Assembly: GCA_038238915.1 (NCBI GenBank)
Contig: JBBSFH010000018.1
Span: 1-63,105 of the forward strand
Direction: 5' to 3'
From: JAVVHE01 sp038238915
GTDB lineage: Bacteria; Pseudomonadota; Alphaproteobacteria; Sphingomonadales; Sphingomonadaceae
DNA length: 63,105 bases
Below the pieces are notes generated by a model. That model was given only the letters and a program-made list of their open reading frames with translations, did no database searches and had not been told where the DNA came from. The translations under genes were made by a program, and so were the position numbers. Below, one piece after another: positions 26,439-34,917 of this stretch (the first letter of the stretch is position 1; the number at the start of each line of letters is the position of its first letter).

Positions 26439-27523
26439 GCGGCCGCTCGCAATCCCGCGCGCGCCAGCAGCGGCGGCACCGTTTCAAGGAAGAACGGCAG
26501 CTCGCCCAGATAATCGACGAAGCTGAGCGCCACGCCGCCGAACCCCGCCCCGGCGATGGCGACCAGTTCGCGCGCGATATGCTCGGGCGTACCCACCAGC
26601 GGATAGGTGCCTGCCCCTCCCGCGAACCGTTTGGCATGGCGCGCGTACGCCATCGGATCGTGGCTGCCCGAAGTGGCCTGCTTCATCGCCATGTGCCGTT
26701 CGAGCGCGGCCGCGTCCGCGCGGGTGACCGCATACTCCTCATAGTCCTGCTCTGCCTCCACCTGGGTCTCGCGGCAAACCACATGCGCAGCCGTGAACAC
26801 CCCCACCTCGCGCCCCGCCGCTTGTCCGCGCGCACGGATGTCCGCCACGGTCGCCGCACCGTCGGCGAGTTCGACGAATGTGGTGAAGATCGTGTCCGCG
26901 CAGTCCACCGCGAACGCGCGGCCCGCAGGCGAGTGCGCCGCCGACATCGTCACCGGGCGCGGCCGCTGCAGCGTCAGCGGCGCGCCCTCCACCCCCGCCA
27001 GCCGGAAATGCGCGCCGTCCACGTCGAACGCGCCCTCGCCCGCCAGCAGCCGCGCGAACACCTCGAACCATGCGCGCCCCTGGGCATAGGGATCGGGCAG
27101 TTGCGCCACGCCGAACATTGCGAATTCGGGCGCGTTCCAGCCGCACACGATGTTCAGCCCCGCGCGCCCGCCGCTCACATGATCGATCGTCGCCATCGCC
27201 TTGGCAGCGAACACGGGGTGGACGAACGGCGTGTGCACTGTGGCGAAGATGCGCATCCGGCGCGTCACCGCCGCGAGTGCGGCCGCAAGCGTCAGCGTCT
27301 CGAAGCTGTGGTGGCGCGCGTTCGTTTCGCCACCGAAGCCCTTCCAGCGCGCGATGGGCAGGAAGAAATCGATCCCGCCCGCGTCCGCAATCCCGGCGAG
27401 CGCGAGGATATCGGGCCACGCCGCGCGCCAGCGGTGTTCGACCGTGGTCAGCGCCAGCCCGCCATCGGCATTGGCCCCGAACAGTCCGAGCTGGAACCCG
27501 CCCGGCGCGGGCGATGCCGACAT
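26435..27523 (-). CDS. LLM class flavin-dependent monooxygenase
   Basis: 362-aa luciferase-like TIM barrel. GIDFFLPIARWKGFGGETN, LAAVTRRMRIFATVHTPFVHPVFAAKAMATIDHVSGGRAGLNIVCGWN and MSAAHSPAGRAFAV resemble the RutA/SsuD/NtaA group. These enzymes use reduced FMN from a separate reductase to oxidise heterocycles, sulfonates, sulfones or chelators. No flavin reductase gene is in the cluster, so it must borrow one. The substrate is not predictable; this enzyme probably starts degradation. Confidence 0.88.
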   Translation of the reverse strand: MSASPAPGGFQLGLFGANADGGLALTTVEHRWRAAWPDILALAGIADAGGIDFFLPIARWKGFGGETNARHHSFETLTLAAALAAVTRRMRIFATVHTPFVHPVFAAKAMATIDHVSGGRAGLNIVCGWNAPEFAMFGVAQLPDPYAQGRAWFEVFARLLAGEGAFDVDGAHFRLAGVEGAPLTLQRPRPVTMSAAHSPAGRAFAVDCADTIFTTFVELADGAATVADIRARGQAAGREVGVFTAAHVVCRETQVEAEQDYEEYAVTRADAAALERHMAMKQATSGSHDPMAYARHAKRFAGGAGTYPLVGTPEHIARELVAIAGAGFGGVALSFVDYLGELPFFLETVPPLLARAGLRAAA

Positions 27524-27535
27524 CCCCGCCCCGCC

Positions 27536-29836
27536 CTAGAAGTTGCGCGTCACGGTCGCGCCCCACGTGCGCGGCCGGATGGTGATCCGCGCGAGCGGGT
27601 CCTGATCGGACGCGATCGCATCGATCTGCGCGCGCACATCGGTGAGGTTGCGCACGAACAGCGCGCCGGACCAGTTGCGCCCGGTCAGGCCCGCGCGCAG
27701 GTTGACGTTGGCGTAGGATTTCAGCCCGACGTTAAACTTGTTCGCCGGATTGAACCGCGTCTTGGTGCTATCGCGGTAATTCATGTCCGCGCGCAACACA
27801 GCTGCCAGATTGGCAGTCAGCGGCGTCGTGTAACTCACGCTCGCACTCCCCTGCCATTCGGGGACGTTGGGTAGTCGGTTGCCCTTGAGCCCCAGATTGG
27901 GGTCGCTTGGAATCACCGGCTGGTCCTGCTGCAGGATCGCGTCTTGGTAAGATCCGGCAAAGCTCACCTCCAGCCCGGGCGCGATCCGTCCCTCTACCTC
28001 GGCCTCGATCCCCTTGATTTGCACGCTGCCCACATTGGTCGTGAACTGGAACGCGCCCGTGCGATCGACCGAGCGCACCTGCGTGTTGCTCCAGTCGATG
28101 AAATAGCCGGTCAGGTTCGCACGAATGCGTCGCGCGAGCGTCGTCTTCACGCCCAGTTCGTAATTCCACAGGCTATCAGGCGTGTAACCCTTGGGAATAT
28201 CACTTGTGAATGGCAAGTTGGCGGCGTTGACACCGCCCACACGGAAGCCCTGCGCGGCGGTGAAATAGGCGAGGAAGTCGCGGTTCGGCTTGTATGCCAC
28301 GTTAAACTTGAACGTCGTCTTGCTGTCTGACGAGCTATTGGACAACACGCCCACCGGCGAACCACTGAAGCCACCGAAGGGGTGTGTCGTCTCCTGCTCC
28401 GCGCTCTGCTTGCTGTGGAAGTAGCGCACGCCGAACGTACCCGACAGCGCGCTCGTCACATTGCCCGTGACCTCGCCGAAGACCGCTTCCTGATCGATCT
28501 TCTGATTGTCGGTGCGCCCGAAGAAGGTATTGCCCGTTGCGCTACTCAGCGCATCATCCGCGTTCAACCGGCTGAACGGCCCCGCCGGATCGCCGAAGTT
28601 ATTGGTGCGGATCACCTGCACCTCGAAGTTGGTGCGCTCCTGCTGGAAGAAGCCGCCGACAACGAAGTTGACCGGCCCAGCAAACTTGCTCGCGTAGCGG
28701 ATTTCGTTCGACCATACGCTGCGGTCCTGCGGCTCCAGTGTTGCTGCCGGGATCGGCACGCCGAAGAAGAACAGGATCGGCGAACTATCGTAGACGAAGT
28801 GGATTCGCCGGTCGAAATAGTTAGTCGTCCCGGTGAAGGTGCCGATGCTTGTCGTATATTCCGCCGTCAGCCCATAGACGTGCAGGAGTTCGTCCCAAGG
28901 GCTGCGCGCGATATCGGTGTTGATCAGATCGCCGCCGGGCACCTTGGGAAAGCCAACAGCTGCGTTGCCGAACGACAGCGATCCGGGAGGCGTATAGCGC
29001 GACGATCCGTTGGCTTTCGTGCTCTGGATCGTTGCCGATCCGGTGATTACCAGATCGTCCACGGGTACCCAGCGCAGGATCGCGCGGCCGCCGTTAGTGC
29101 GATCGGTGTTCACATTGGTAAGTCCACCCGAAGGGATACGCGGCTGATCGATGTAGCCGCTCTTGTCGTCCAGCCAGCCGGTGACGCGCAGGCCGAGCCG
29201 GTCGGTGACGATCGGCACGTTCAGCGTGCCGTGCAGCAGGTAATTCGCGCCACCCTTCTCGGTGCCGCTCACCTCGCCCGTCACGGTGCCCGAAAACTCT
29301 TTCAGGCTGGGCTTGCTGGTGATGTAGCGGATCGTGCCGGACATGCTGCTCGCGCCGTACAGCGTGCCCTGCGGTCCCTTGAGCACCTCGATGCGCTCGA
29401 GATCGAACAGGCGGATGTCGGCGTTGCGCCCGCCGCCGTCGTTGCCATTGGACGCTGTGATAACCGCCTCGTCGTAGTAAACGCCAACGGTCGCCGCGCC
29501 GGTCGAGCTGACGCCGCGGATGATGTACTTCTTGTCGCCGGGGCCAAGATCGTCGAACTGCAGTCCGCTGACCGATCCTGCGAAATCGATGAACTCGAAT
29601 GCGCCCTTGGCGCTGAGTAGCTCGCCCGAGAGCGCCTGGATCGCGATGGGGGTGGATTGCACCGTCTGGTTGCCGCGCTTGCTCGCGGTGACCACGATAT
29701 CGCCGATTTCGTTCTGGCTGGCCGCGCCTGCGGCAGCAGCGGCGGGAACTTGCGACTGCGCAAGCGCAACGCCGGGAAGCCAGGTTGCCGTCACGAGCAA
29801 CAGGCTCGCCACCTTTGTCAGGGCCTTAGAAGTCAT
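27536..29836 (-). CDS. TonB-dependent outer-membrane receptor
   Basis: 766 aa. Signal peptide (LLLVTATWLPGVALAQ, about residues 10-25), TonB box-like region IGDIVVTASKR, plug domain with GVSSTGAATVGVYYDE and RIEVLKGPQGTLYGASSMSGTIRYIT, then a 22-strand barrel ending GATVTRNF with the terminal aromatic. ATG 29836 follows a GGGAGGG ribosome site. It should take the substrate of this cluster across the outer membrane using TonB/ExbBD. It resembles the many sphingomonad receptors for plant or aromatic compounds. Confidence 0.93.
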   Translation of the reverse strand: MTSKALTKVASLLLVTATWLPGVALAQSQVPAAAAAGAASQNEIGDIVVTASKRGNQTVQSTPIAIQALSGELLSAKGAFEFIDFAGSVSGLQFDDLGPGDKKYIIRGVSSTGAATVGVYYDEAVITASNGNDGGGRNADIRLFDLERIEVLKGPQGTLYGASSMSGTIRYITSKPSLKEFSGTVTGEVSGTEKGGANYLLHGTLNVPIVTDRLGLRVTGWLDDKSGYIDQPRIPSGGLTNVNTDRTNGGRAILRWVPVDDLVITGSATIQSTKANGSSRYTPPGSLSFGNAAVGFPKVPGGDLINTDIARSPWDELLHVYGLTAEYTTSIGTFTGTTNYFDRRIHFVYDSSPILFFFGVPIPAATLEPQDRSVWSNEIRYASKFAGPVNFVVGGFFQQERTNFEVQVIRTNNFGDPAGPFSRLNADDALSSATGNTFFGRTDNQKIDQEAVFGEVTGNVTSALSGTFGVRYFHSKQSAEQETTHPFGGFSGSPVGVLSNSSSDSKTTFKFNVAYKPNRDFLAYFTAAQGFRVGGVNAANLPFTSDIPKGYTPDSLWNYELGVKTTLARRIRANLTGYFIDWSNTQVRSVDRTGAFQFTTNVGSVQIKGIEAEVEGRIAPGLEVSFAGSYQDAILQQDQPVIPSDPNLGLKGNRLPNVPEWQGSASVSYTTPLTANLAAVLRADMNYRDSTKTRFNPANKFNVGLKSYANVNLRAGLTGRNWSGALFVRNLTDVRAQIDAIASDQDPLARITIRPRTWGATVTRNF

Positions 29837-29850
29837 CGATCCCTCCCTCG

Positions 29851-31338
29851 TCATCGCGTTGAAACAAACACACTCTTGGTAGCCAAGTAATCGTAGATAT
29901 TGTCCTGCCCGCCCTCGCGACCGATCCCGGACTGCTTCATGCCGCCGAACGGTGCCATCGGACTGGTGACTCGGCAGGTGTTGACCCAGACCGTGCCCGC
30001 TTCGAGCCTCGATGGCAGTTCCATCGCGCGCACCAAATCGCGCGTCCAGATACCCGCCGCCAGGCCGTAGGGGCTGTCGTTCGCAATATCGATCGCTTCC
30101 GCCTGCGTCTCGAAGCGCAGCACGCACAGCACTGGGCCAAACACCTCCTCGCGCGCGATCCGCATCTCGCTGCGCACGTCGGTGAAGATCGTCGGCTGCA
30201 CGAACCAGCCCTGGCCCAGCCCCGGCCCGGTGGCGCGAGCGCCGCCGGTGACGCACCGCGCCCCCTCGGCGCGCGCGACCGCGATCAGGTCGAGCACGCG
30301 GTTCAACTGCGGCTCGGTCGCGATCGGCCCCATGTCGGTCCCGGGCAGCGCCGGATCGCCCAGCCGCATCGCCACCGCGTGCAGAGTCAGCTTGTCGACG
30401 AACGCGTCGTGGACCGATGCCTCCACCAGCACGCGCGAGATCGCCATGCAGGTCTGCCCGCCGCCCGCGAAAATGCCGCGCGCCACATCGGCGGCCGCGC
30501 GGTCCAGATCCGCATCCGCGAACACGATCCCCGCCGATTTGCCCCCGAGTTCAAGGCTGACGGGCTTCAGTCCGCGCGCACCCGCCGCATACGCCGCGCG
30601 CCCGCCCGCCTCCCCGCCGGTGAATGTCACCTTGGCCACGCCCGGATGCGCCGCCAGCGCCGCGCCCGCCTCCGCATCGCCGGTAATCACGTTCACCACG
30701 CCAGTCGGAAATCCCGCGCGCTCGGCCAGTTCCGCCAGCGCCAGCGTGGAGGCGGACGCATGTTCGGATGGCTTGATCACCACCGTGTTCCCCGCCGCCA
30801 GCGCGGGCGCGAGCTTGAACGCGGCGAGCAGCAGCGGCGCATTCCACGGCGTGATCGCGGCGATCGTGCCGAGCGGCTCGTGGCGCACATGGTGCCACAG
30901 CCCTGGCCCGGCGGGCGTTACCGCGCCTTCTATCTTGTCCGCCAGCCCGCCATAATAGCGGAACCACTCGGCGGCGGCGTGAGCGTGCGCCAGCATCTCG
31001 GCCATCAGCTTGCCATTGTCGCGCACGTCGAGCGCGGCCAGATGTTCGGCGTCCGCCTCGATCAGGTCGGCCAGCCGGTACAACAGCAGCCCCCGCGCCG
31101 CTGCGCGCATCGCGGGCCATGGGCCTTGCGTGAAGGCATCGCGCGCGGCCGCGACTGCGAGGTCCACATCAGCCGCTGCCGCGTGCGGGATCGAGGCCCA
31201 TGCAACGCCACTGAACGGATCGATGCTGTCCAGCCTGCGCTCATCTATCGCCTCGACCGCCGTCCCGCCGATCCGCATGTGCAGGCGCACCACCGCCTCG
31301 CCCGGATCGAACGCCACGCAGCGGAGCGGCGCACCCAT
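29851..31338 (-). CDS. NAD(P)-dependent aldehyde dehydrogenase
   Basis: 495 aa. Cofactor loop ITPWNAPLLLAAFKLAPALAAGNTVVIKPSE, KVTFTGGEAGGRAA, catalytic Glu in SLELGGKSAG, catalytic Cys in AGGGQTCMAISR, and REEVFGPVLCVLRF are all present. It oxidises an aldehyde to the acid and could take the product of the cluster's aldolases. The start ATG 31338 overlaps the regulator stop (TGATG). Substrate unknown. Confidence 0.93.
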   Translation of the reverse strand: MGAPLRCVAFDPGEAVVRLHMRIGGTAVEAIDERRLDSIDPFSGVAWASIPHAAAADVDLAVAAARDAFTQGPWPAMRAAARGLLLYRLADLIEADAEHLAALDVRDNGKLMAEMLAHAHAAAEWFRYYGGLADKIEGAVTPAGPGLWHHVRHEPLGTIAAITPWNAPLLLAAFKLAPALAAGNTVVIKPSEHASASTLALAELAERAGFPTGVVNVITGDAEAGAALAAHPGVAKVTFTGGEAGGRAAYAAGARGLKPVSLELGGKSAGIVFADADLDRAAADVARGIFAGGGQTCMAISRVLVEASVHDAFVDKLTLHAVAMRLGDPALPGTDMGPIATEPQLNRVLDLIAVARAEGARCVTGGARATGPGLGQGWFVQPTIFTDVRSEMRIAREEVFGPVLCVLRFETQAEAIDIANDSPYGLAAGIWTRDLVRAMELPSRLEAGTVWVNTCRVTSPMAPFGGMKQSGIGREGGQDNIYDYLATKSVFVSTR

Positions 31339-32057
31339 CAGGCGGCCGCCTGCATTTGCGCGGCCACGAGACCGCTTTCGCTGTCGCCCACGTGGTGCAG
31401 TGCGAAGAAGGCCTGTTCGGCGGTCGCGATGTGCATCGTCATGCGGTCGCCGACCGCGAGCGCATCGCGGCGCAGGAAGGCCGCGCACAGCTGCTCCAGC
31501 CCCTCGGTCGCCACGCGCTGCGTCTGCGCATCGTGCAGCGTCGCCAACCGCACGGTCTGCACATGATCGGCGAAGCGCCCGATCGTGGACGCGAGCCGCG
31601 CGTTGCGCACCGCGCCCAGCCACGCCGCGCGAAACGCGATCATCGCCTGGATCAGCGCCTCGTCCGCATGCGCCTCCAGCGCGGCGCGCGCGTCCACGGC
31701 GGCTGCTTCCAGCCCGGCGGCGGCGGCGGCGTCAAGATCGCGCGCGGCGTTGGCGGCGGCGCGCGGCTCGATCAGGCGGCGCACCTCGAAGCTGTCGCGC
31801 ATCTCCGCGAGGCTGAGCACGGGAACCATGAAGCCGCGCGAGGTGCCGCTGAGATAGCCCTCGTTTACAAGCTGCAGCAGCGCCTCGCGCACCGGCATGC
31901 GCGAGGTGCCGAAGCGTGCCGCGACGTCGATATCCACCAGCCGGTCGCTCGGCCCGAATTCGCAGCGCTGCAGGCGGGCACGCAACTCGGTATAGATCCG
32001 CTCGCGCGCGCTCGGCGGCTTGGCCAGCTCTAAGACGATCTCACCTCGCCTCGCCAT
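31338..32057 (-). CDS. GntR family (FCD) transcriptional regulator
   Basis: 239 aa from ATG 32057 (an ATG at 32102 is also possible). N-terminal winged helix (SARERIYTELRARL, DVAARFGTSRMPVREALLQLVNEGYL) and C-terminal FCD ligand domain (about residues 80-215) with His/Asp metal or acid-binding residues. FCD regulators usually repress catabolic operons until an organic acid binds. It is the first gene of the minus-strand operon and divergent from the NahE-like gene, so it probably controls both directions. Confidence 0.9.
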   Translation of the reverse strand: MARRGEIVLELAKPPSARERIYTELRARLQRCEFGPSDRLVDIDVAARFGTSRMPVREALLQLVNEGYLSGTSRGFMVPVLSLAEMRDSFEVRRLIEPRAAANAARDLDAAAAAGLEAAAVDARAALEAHADEALIQAMIAFRAAWLGAVRNARLASTIGRFADHVQTVRLATLHDAQTQRVATEGLEQLCAAFLRRDALAVGDRMTMHIATAEQAFFALHHVGDSESGLVAAQMQAAA

Positions 32058-32237
32058 TCGCGCCCGCCCTCTCAATTGACTCGATGCAGTTTGCCACATC
32101 ATTTCGGCATGTCAAACGAGATTTTTCAACTACCTTCCTGCAAAAGCGCCAATTACCGTCTGCGATTAGCTCCGTAGGTATGATTTGACGAAACAAACCG
32201 TATGCAGTTACCTTTGTGCAACAGGAGACCCAAGATC
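32058..32237. promoter_or_regulatory. Divergent promoter region of the catabolic island
   Basis: 180 bp between the GntR gene and the divergent aldolase gene, noticeably AT-rich. On the minus strand TTGACA (32110-32115) is a good -35 candidate. A clear AGGAGA ribosome site at 32223-32228 serves the plus-strand gene. A TTTG-CCACAT/ATGTCAAA-like imperfect inverted repeat around 32089-32116 might be the regulator site; this is weak. Confidence 0.5.
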
Positions 32238-33227
32238 ATGTCCGCACGCTCGAAGTCCATCTCGGTCGACGCAATCCGGGGCGTGCTCGGTATGCTCCCT
32301 ACGCCCGCCACCGCGGACGCGGACCGGTGGCAGTGCACGCAGTCGGTCGATCTTGAACAGACAGCGGCGATGGCGTCGATGGTCGTCGAAGGCGGCATCG
32401 GCATCCTGATGACGGCAGGCTCGTTCGGCGAGGGCGCAACGCTGACCGAGGCGGAACACCGGCTGTTCACCAATTGCCTCGTCCAGACGGTGAGCGGACG
32501 GGCGCTGATCTTCGCGGGCGCGACCACGCTCAACACCCGCGATACAATCGCCCGCGGCCGCGCGCTCGTCGATGTCGGCGCGGACGGGCTGTTCCTGGGG
32601 CGGCCGATGTGGATGGCGCTCAACCAGCAGGATATCGTGCGCTTCTATGCAGATATAGCCGAGGCGCTGCCCGGCGTGCCGCTGATCCTCTACGACAACG
32701 CGCTCGCGTTCAAAGGCAAGATCGCGCGCGAGACCTATGCCGAACTCGCGCGCAACCGCGCGATCGTCGCCACCAAGCATATTGGCGGCCCCGCGATGGC
32801 GCACGATCTGCGCGCGGTCGGCAAGGCGATGCGCGTGCTGCCCGTCGATGCGCAGTGGGCCGGATTGGCGCGCGCCTTTCCCGATGCGGCGGTCGCGTGC
32901 TGGAGCGGCAACGTCGCGGATGGCCCTGAACCGCTCGACGCGCTCGCCACCGCGATCGAAGCGCGGGACTGGGACCGCGCCGATGCCTGGTGCGCGCGCA
33001 TGGCCTGGGCACAATCGCCGATGTTCCCTGAGGGCAAGCTGGAGCTGTTCATGGACTACAACGTCCCCATCGCGCGCGCGCGGCTGGAGGGATCGGGGCT
33101 GGTCCGATCGGGCCCGCCCCGCCCGCCGTACCTGCACGCGCCCGAGGCCTATCTCGAAGGCGGCCGCGAAACCGGACGGCGCTGGGCGTCGCTGCGCGGC
33201 GAAGTCCGGGGTGCCGCCGCCACGTAG
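32238..33227 (+). CDS. DapA/NahE-type Schiff-base aldolase (hydratase-aldolase)
   Basis: 329 aa. Class I pyruvate-dependent TIM barrel: GSFGEGATLTEAEH replaces the GTTGE loop, LILYDNALAFKGK has the catalytic Tyr, and IVATKHIGG the Schiff-base Lys. Conserved segments such as FAGATTLNTRDTIARGRALVDVGADGLFLGRPMW resemble trans-o-hydroxybenzylidenepyruvate hydratase-aldolases (NahE/PhnE) more than DapA. These cut a side chain as pyruvate, leaving an aldehyde. ATG 32238 is chosen from the AGGAGA site. Confidence 0.85.
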   Translation: MSARSKSISVDAIRGVLGMLPTPATADADRWQCTQSVDLEQTAAMASMVVEGGIGILMTAGSFGEGATLTEAEHRLFTNCLVQTVSGRALIFAGATTLNTRDTIARGRALVDVGADGLFLGRPMWMALNQQDIVRFYADIAEALPGVPLILYDNALAFKGKIARETYAELARNRAIVATKHIGGPAMAHDLRAVGKAMRVLPVDAQWAGLARAFPDAAVACWSGNVADGPEPLDALATAIEARDWDRADAWCARMAWAQSPMFPEGKLELFMDYNVPIARARLEGSGLVRSGPPRPPYLHAPEAYLEGGRETGRRWASLRGEVRGAAAT

Positions 33228-33336
33228 TGAATCGCATCTTCAGACAAGATGTGATGGCGGCTGGCTAAGCTGCAGTTCGGGAAGCCCGTCGCTAATCCGT
33301 TTGCCCAACCACAGCGCAACCCCGACCGTGGTAAAC

Positions 33337-33951
33337 CTATCGCCCCAGCGCCGCAGCCGCTCTGGCGTGCGCGGTGATCGTCGCAGGATCGGGCGCGCCG
33401 GCGGGGACGAGCCATGTCCCGCCGACGCACAGGACGGCGGGATGCGCCAGCCATTCGGGAGCGCTGGCGAGCGTGATGCCGCCCGTCGGGCAGAAGCGCG
33501 CCTCGCCAAACGGGGCGGAAAGCGCCTTTAGCGCGCTCAGGCCTCCGGCGGCGACGGCGGGGAAAAACTTGAAGCGCGTAAGGCCAAGATCGAGGCCGCG
33601 CATGATATCGGCAGCGGTCGCAATTCCCGGCAGCAGCGGGATTTGCGCATCGGTGGCGGCGCGCGCCAACGGCTCGGTCAGACCCGGGCTGACGATGAAG
33701 CGCGCACCTGCCTCGCGTGCGCGGTCGAGCTGCGCGGGGTTTAGCACGGTGCCCGCGCCAACAATCGCGCCACTCACCTTCGCCATCTCGGCAATCGCAT
33801 CGAGCGCTGCGGGAGTGCGCAGCGTCACTTCGAGCACGGGCAGACCCCCCGCCACCAGCGCCTCGGCGATCGTGCGGGCGTGCGCGGCGTCCTCGATCAC
33901 CAGCACCGGGATGACCGGTGCGGTGCGCATCACGGTTTCGATCGGAGTCAT
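33337..33951 (-). CDS. eda: 2-dehydro-3-deoxy-6-phosphogluconate aldolase
   Basis: 204 aa, class I aldolase of the Entner-Doudoroff pathway, splitting KDPG to pyruvate and glyceraldehyde-3-phosphate. GLPVLEVTLRTPAALDAI has the conserved Glu, VGAGTVLNPAQLDRAREAGARFIVSPG is typical, and LTRFKFFPA carries the Schiff-base Lys. Its start overlaps the glk stop. It is the last gene of the operon. A small hairpin, CATCTT-CAGAC-AAGATG (33236-33252), lies in the 109-bp gap to the convergent aldolase gene. Confidence 0.95.
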   Translation of the reverse strand: MTPIETVMRTAPVIPVLVIEDAAHARTIAEALVAGGLPVLEVTLRTPAALDAIAEMAKVSGAIVGAGTVLNPAQLDRAREAGARFIVSPGLTEPLARAATDAQIPLLPGIATAADIMRGLDLGLTRFKFFPAVAAGGLSALKALSAPFGEARFCPTGGITLASAPEWLAHPAVLCVGGTWLVPAGAPDPATITAHARAAAALGR

Positions 33952-34916
33952 ACGCCATGCTCCTGTGCGAAGGCAGCGGCTGCGCCGTAAAGGCCGGGCT
34001 GCGGATGGGTGACGAGTTTGACCGGGATGGTCGCCATTCGGCTCTCGAAGCGCCCCTTGGCGAGGAACCGCTGTTCGAACCCCGAACGCGGAAGGTGGTC
34101 AGCGATCCGCAGGCCAACCCCGCCCGCGATGGCGACGCCGAAACTGCCCTGAACGAGTGCCAGATCACCCGCAAGGCTGCCCAAAGACAGGCAGAACCTA
34201 TCGAGCGCAGCGGCGGCGAGCGGATCGGTGCCTTGAAGCGCGGAAACCCACAGAGCCTTGTCGTCGCCGGTCTGGACCGCCTGGCCTTCGATCGCGCCCA
34301 GCGCTTCGTAAAGATTGGCGAGGCCGGGGCCGCTGACGATCCGCTCGACGGAAACGCGGCGATAGCGCTGGCGCATATGAGCGAGCACGCGGTCCTCGAT
34401 CGCGTCGAGTGGCGCAAAATCGATGTGCCCCCCTTCGGTCTCGACAACTGTGATGCGGCCCGCCGCGCGGTGCAGCAGCGCCACGCCGAGCCCGGTGCCG
34501 GGGCCCAGTACGGTGATCGTGCCGGTTGTAGGCAAGGGACGATCGGGACCGCCCACATGGCGCAGATATTGGGGATCGAGCGCGGCGACCGCATAGGCCA
34601 CGGCCGCGAAATCGTTGACTACGGTGTAGCGCGCGGCGCCGAGTTTTTCCGGAATCAGCGCGGGGCGGATGATCCACGGGTTGTTCGCCATGCGTAGCAC
34701 ATCGCCCTGCGTGGGCCCGGCTATGGCGATCGCGGCCGCGTGCGGGAGCGGGCGGCCGAGTTGCAGCGCAAAGGCCTCCCACGCGAGCTGGAAGCTGGCG
34801 TGCTCTTGCGCATGGAGCGTGACGGGATCGGAGAGGCGAAGGACGCGGCCACTCTCGACCGAGGCGATCGCAAAGCGCGCGTGGGTACCACCGATATCGG
34901 CGACGACGAGTTCCAT
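33948..34916 (-). CDS. glk: Glucokinase
   Basis: 322 aa, the proteobacterial Glk family. Phosphate-1 loop VVADIGGTHARFAI (residues 4-17), YTVVNDFAAVAYAV, TVLGPGTGLGVALL and VETEGGHIDFAP are the ATP and glucose motifs. It phosphorylates glucose with ATP. ATG 34916 (MELVVADIGG) is taken because the upstream open frame is low-complexity Pro/Arg antisense of edd. It overlaps eda by 4 bp. Confidence 0.95.
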   Translation of the reverse strand: MELVVADIGGTHARFAIASVESGRVLRLSDPVTLHAQEHASFQLAWEAFALQLGRPLPHAAAIAIAGPTQGDVLRMANNPWIIRPALIPEKLGAARYTVVNDFAAVAYAVAALDPQYLRHVGGPDRPLPTTGTITVLGPGTGLGVALLHRAAGRITVVETEGGHIDFAPLDAIEDRVLAHMRQRYRRVSVERIVSGPGLANLYEALGAIEGQAVQTGDDKALWVSALQGTDPLAAAALDRFCLSLGSLAGDLALVQGSFGVAIAGGVGLRIADHLPRSGFEQRFLAKGRFESRMATIPVKLVTHPQPGLYGAAAAFAQEHGV

Positions 34917-34917
34917 C

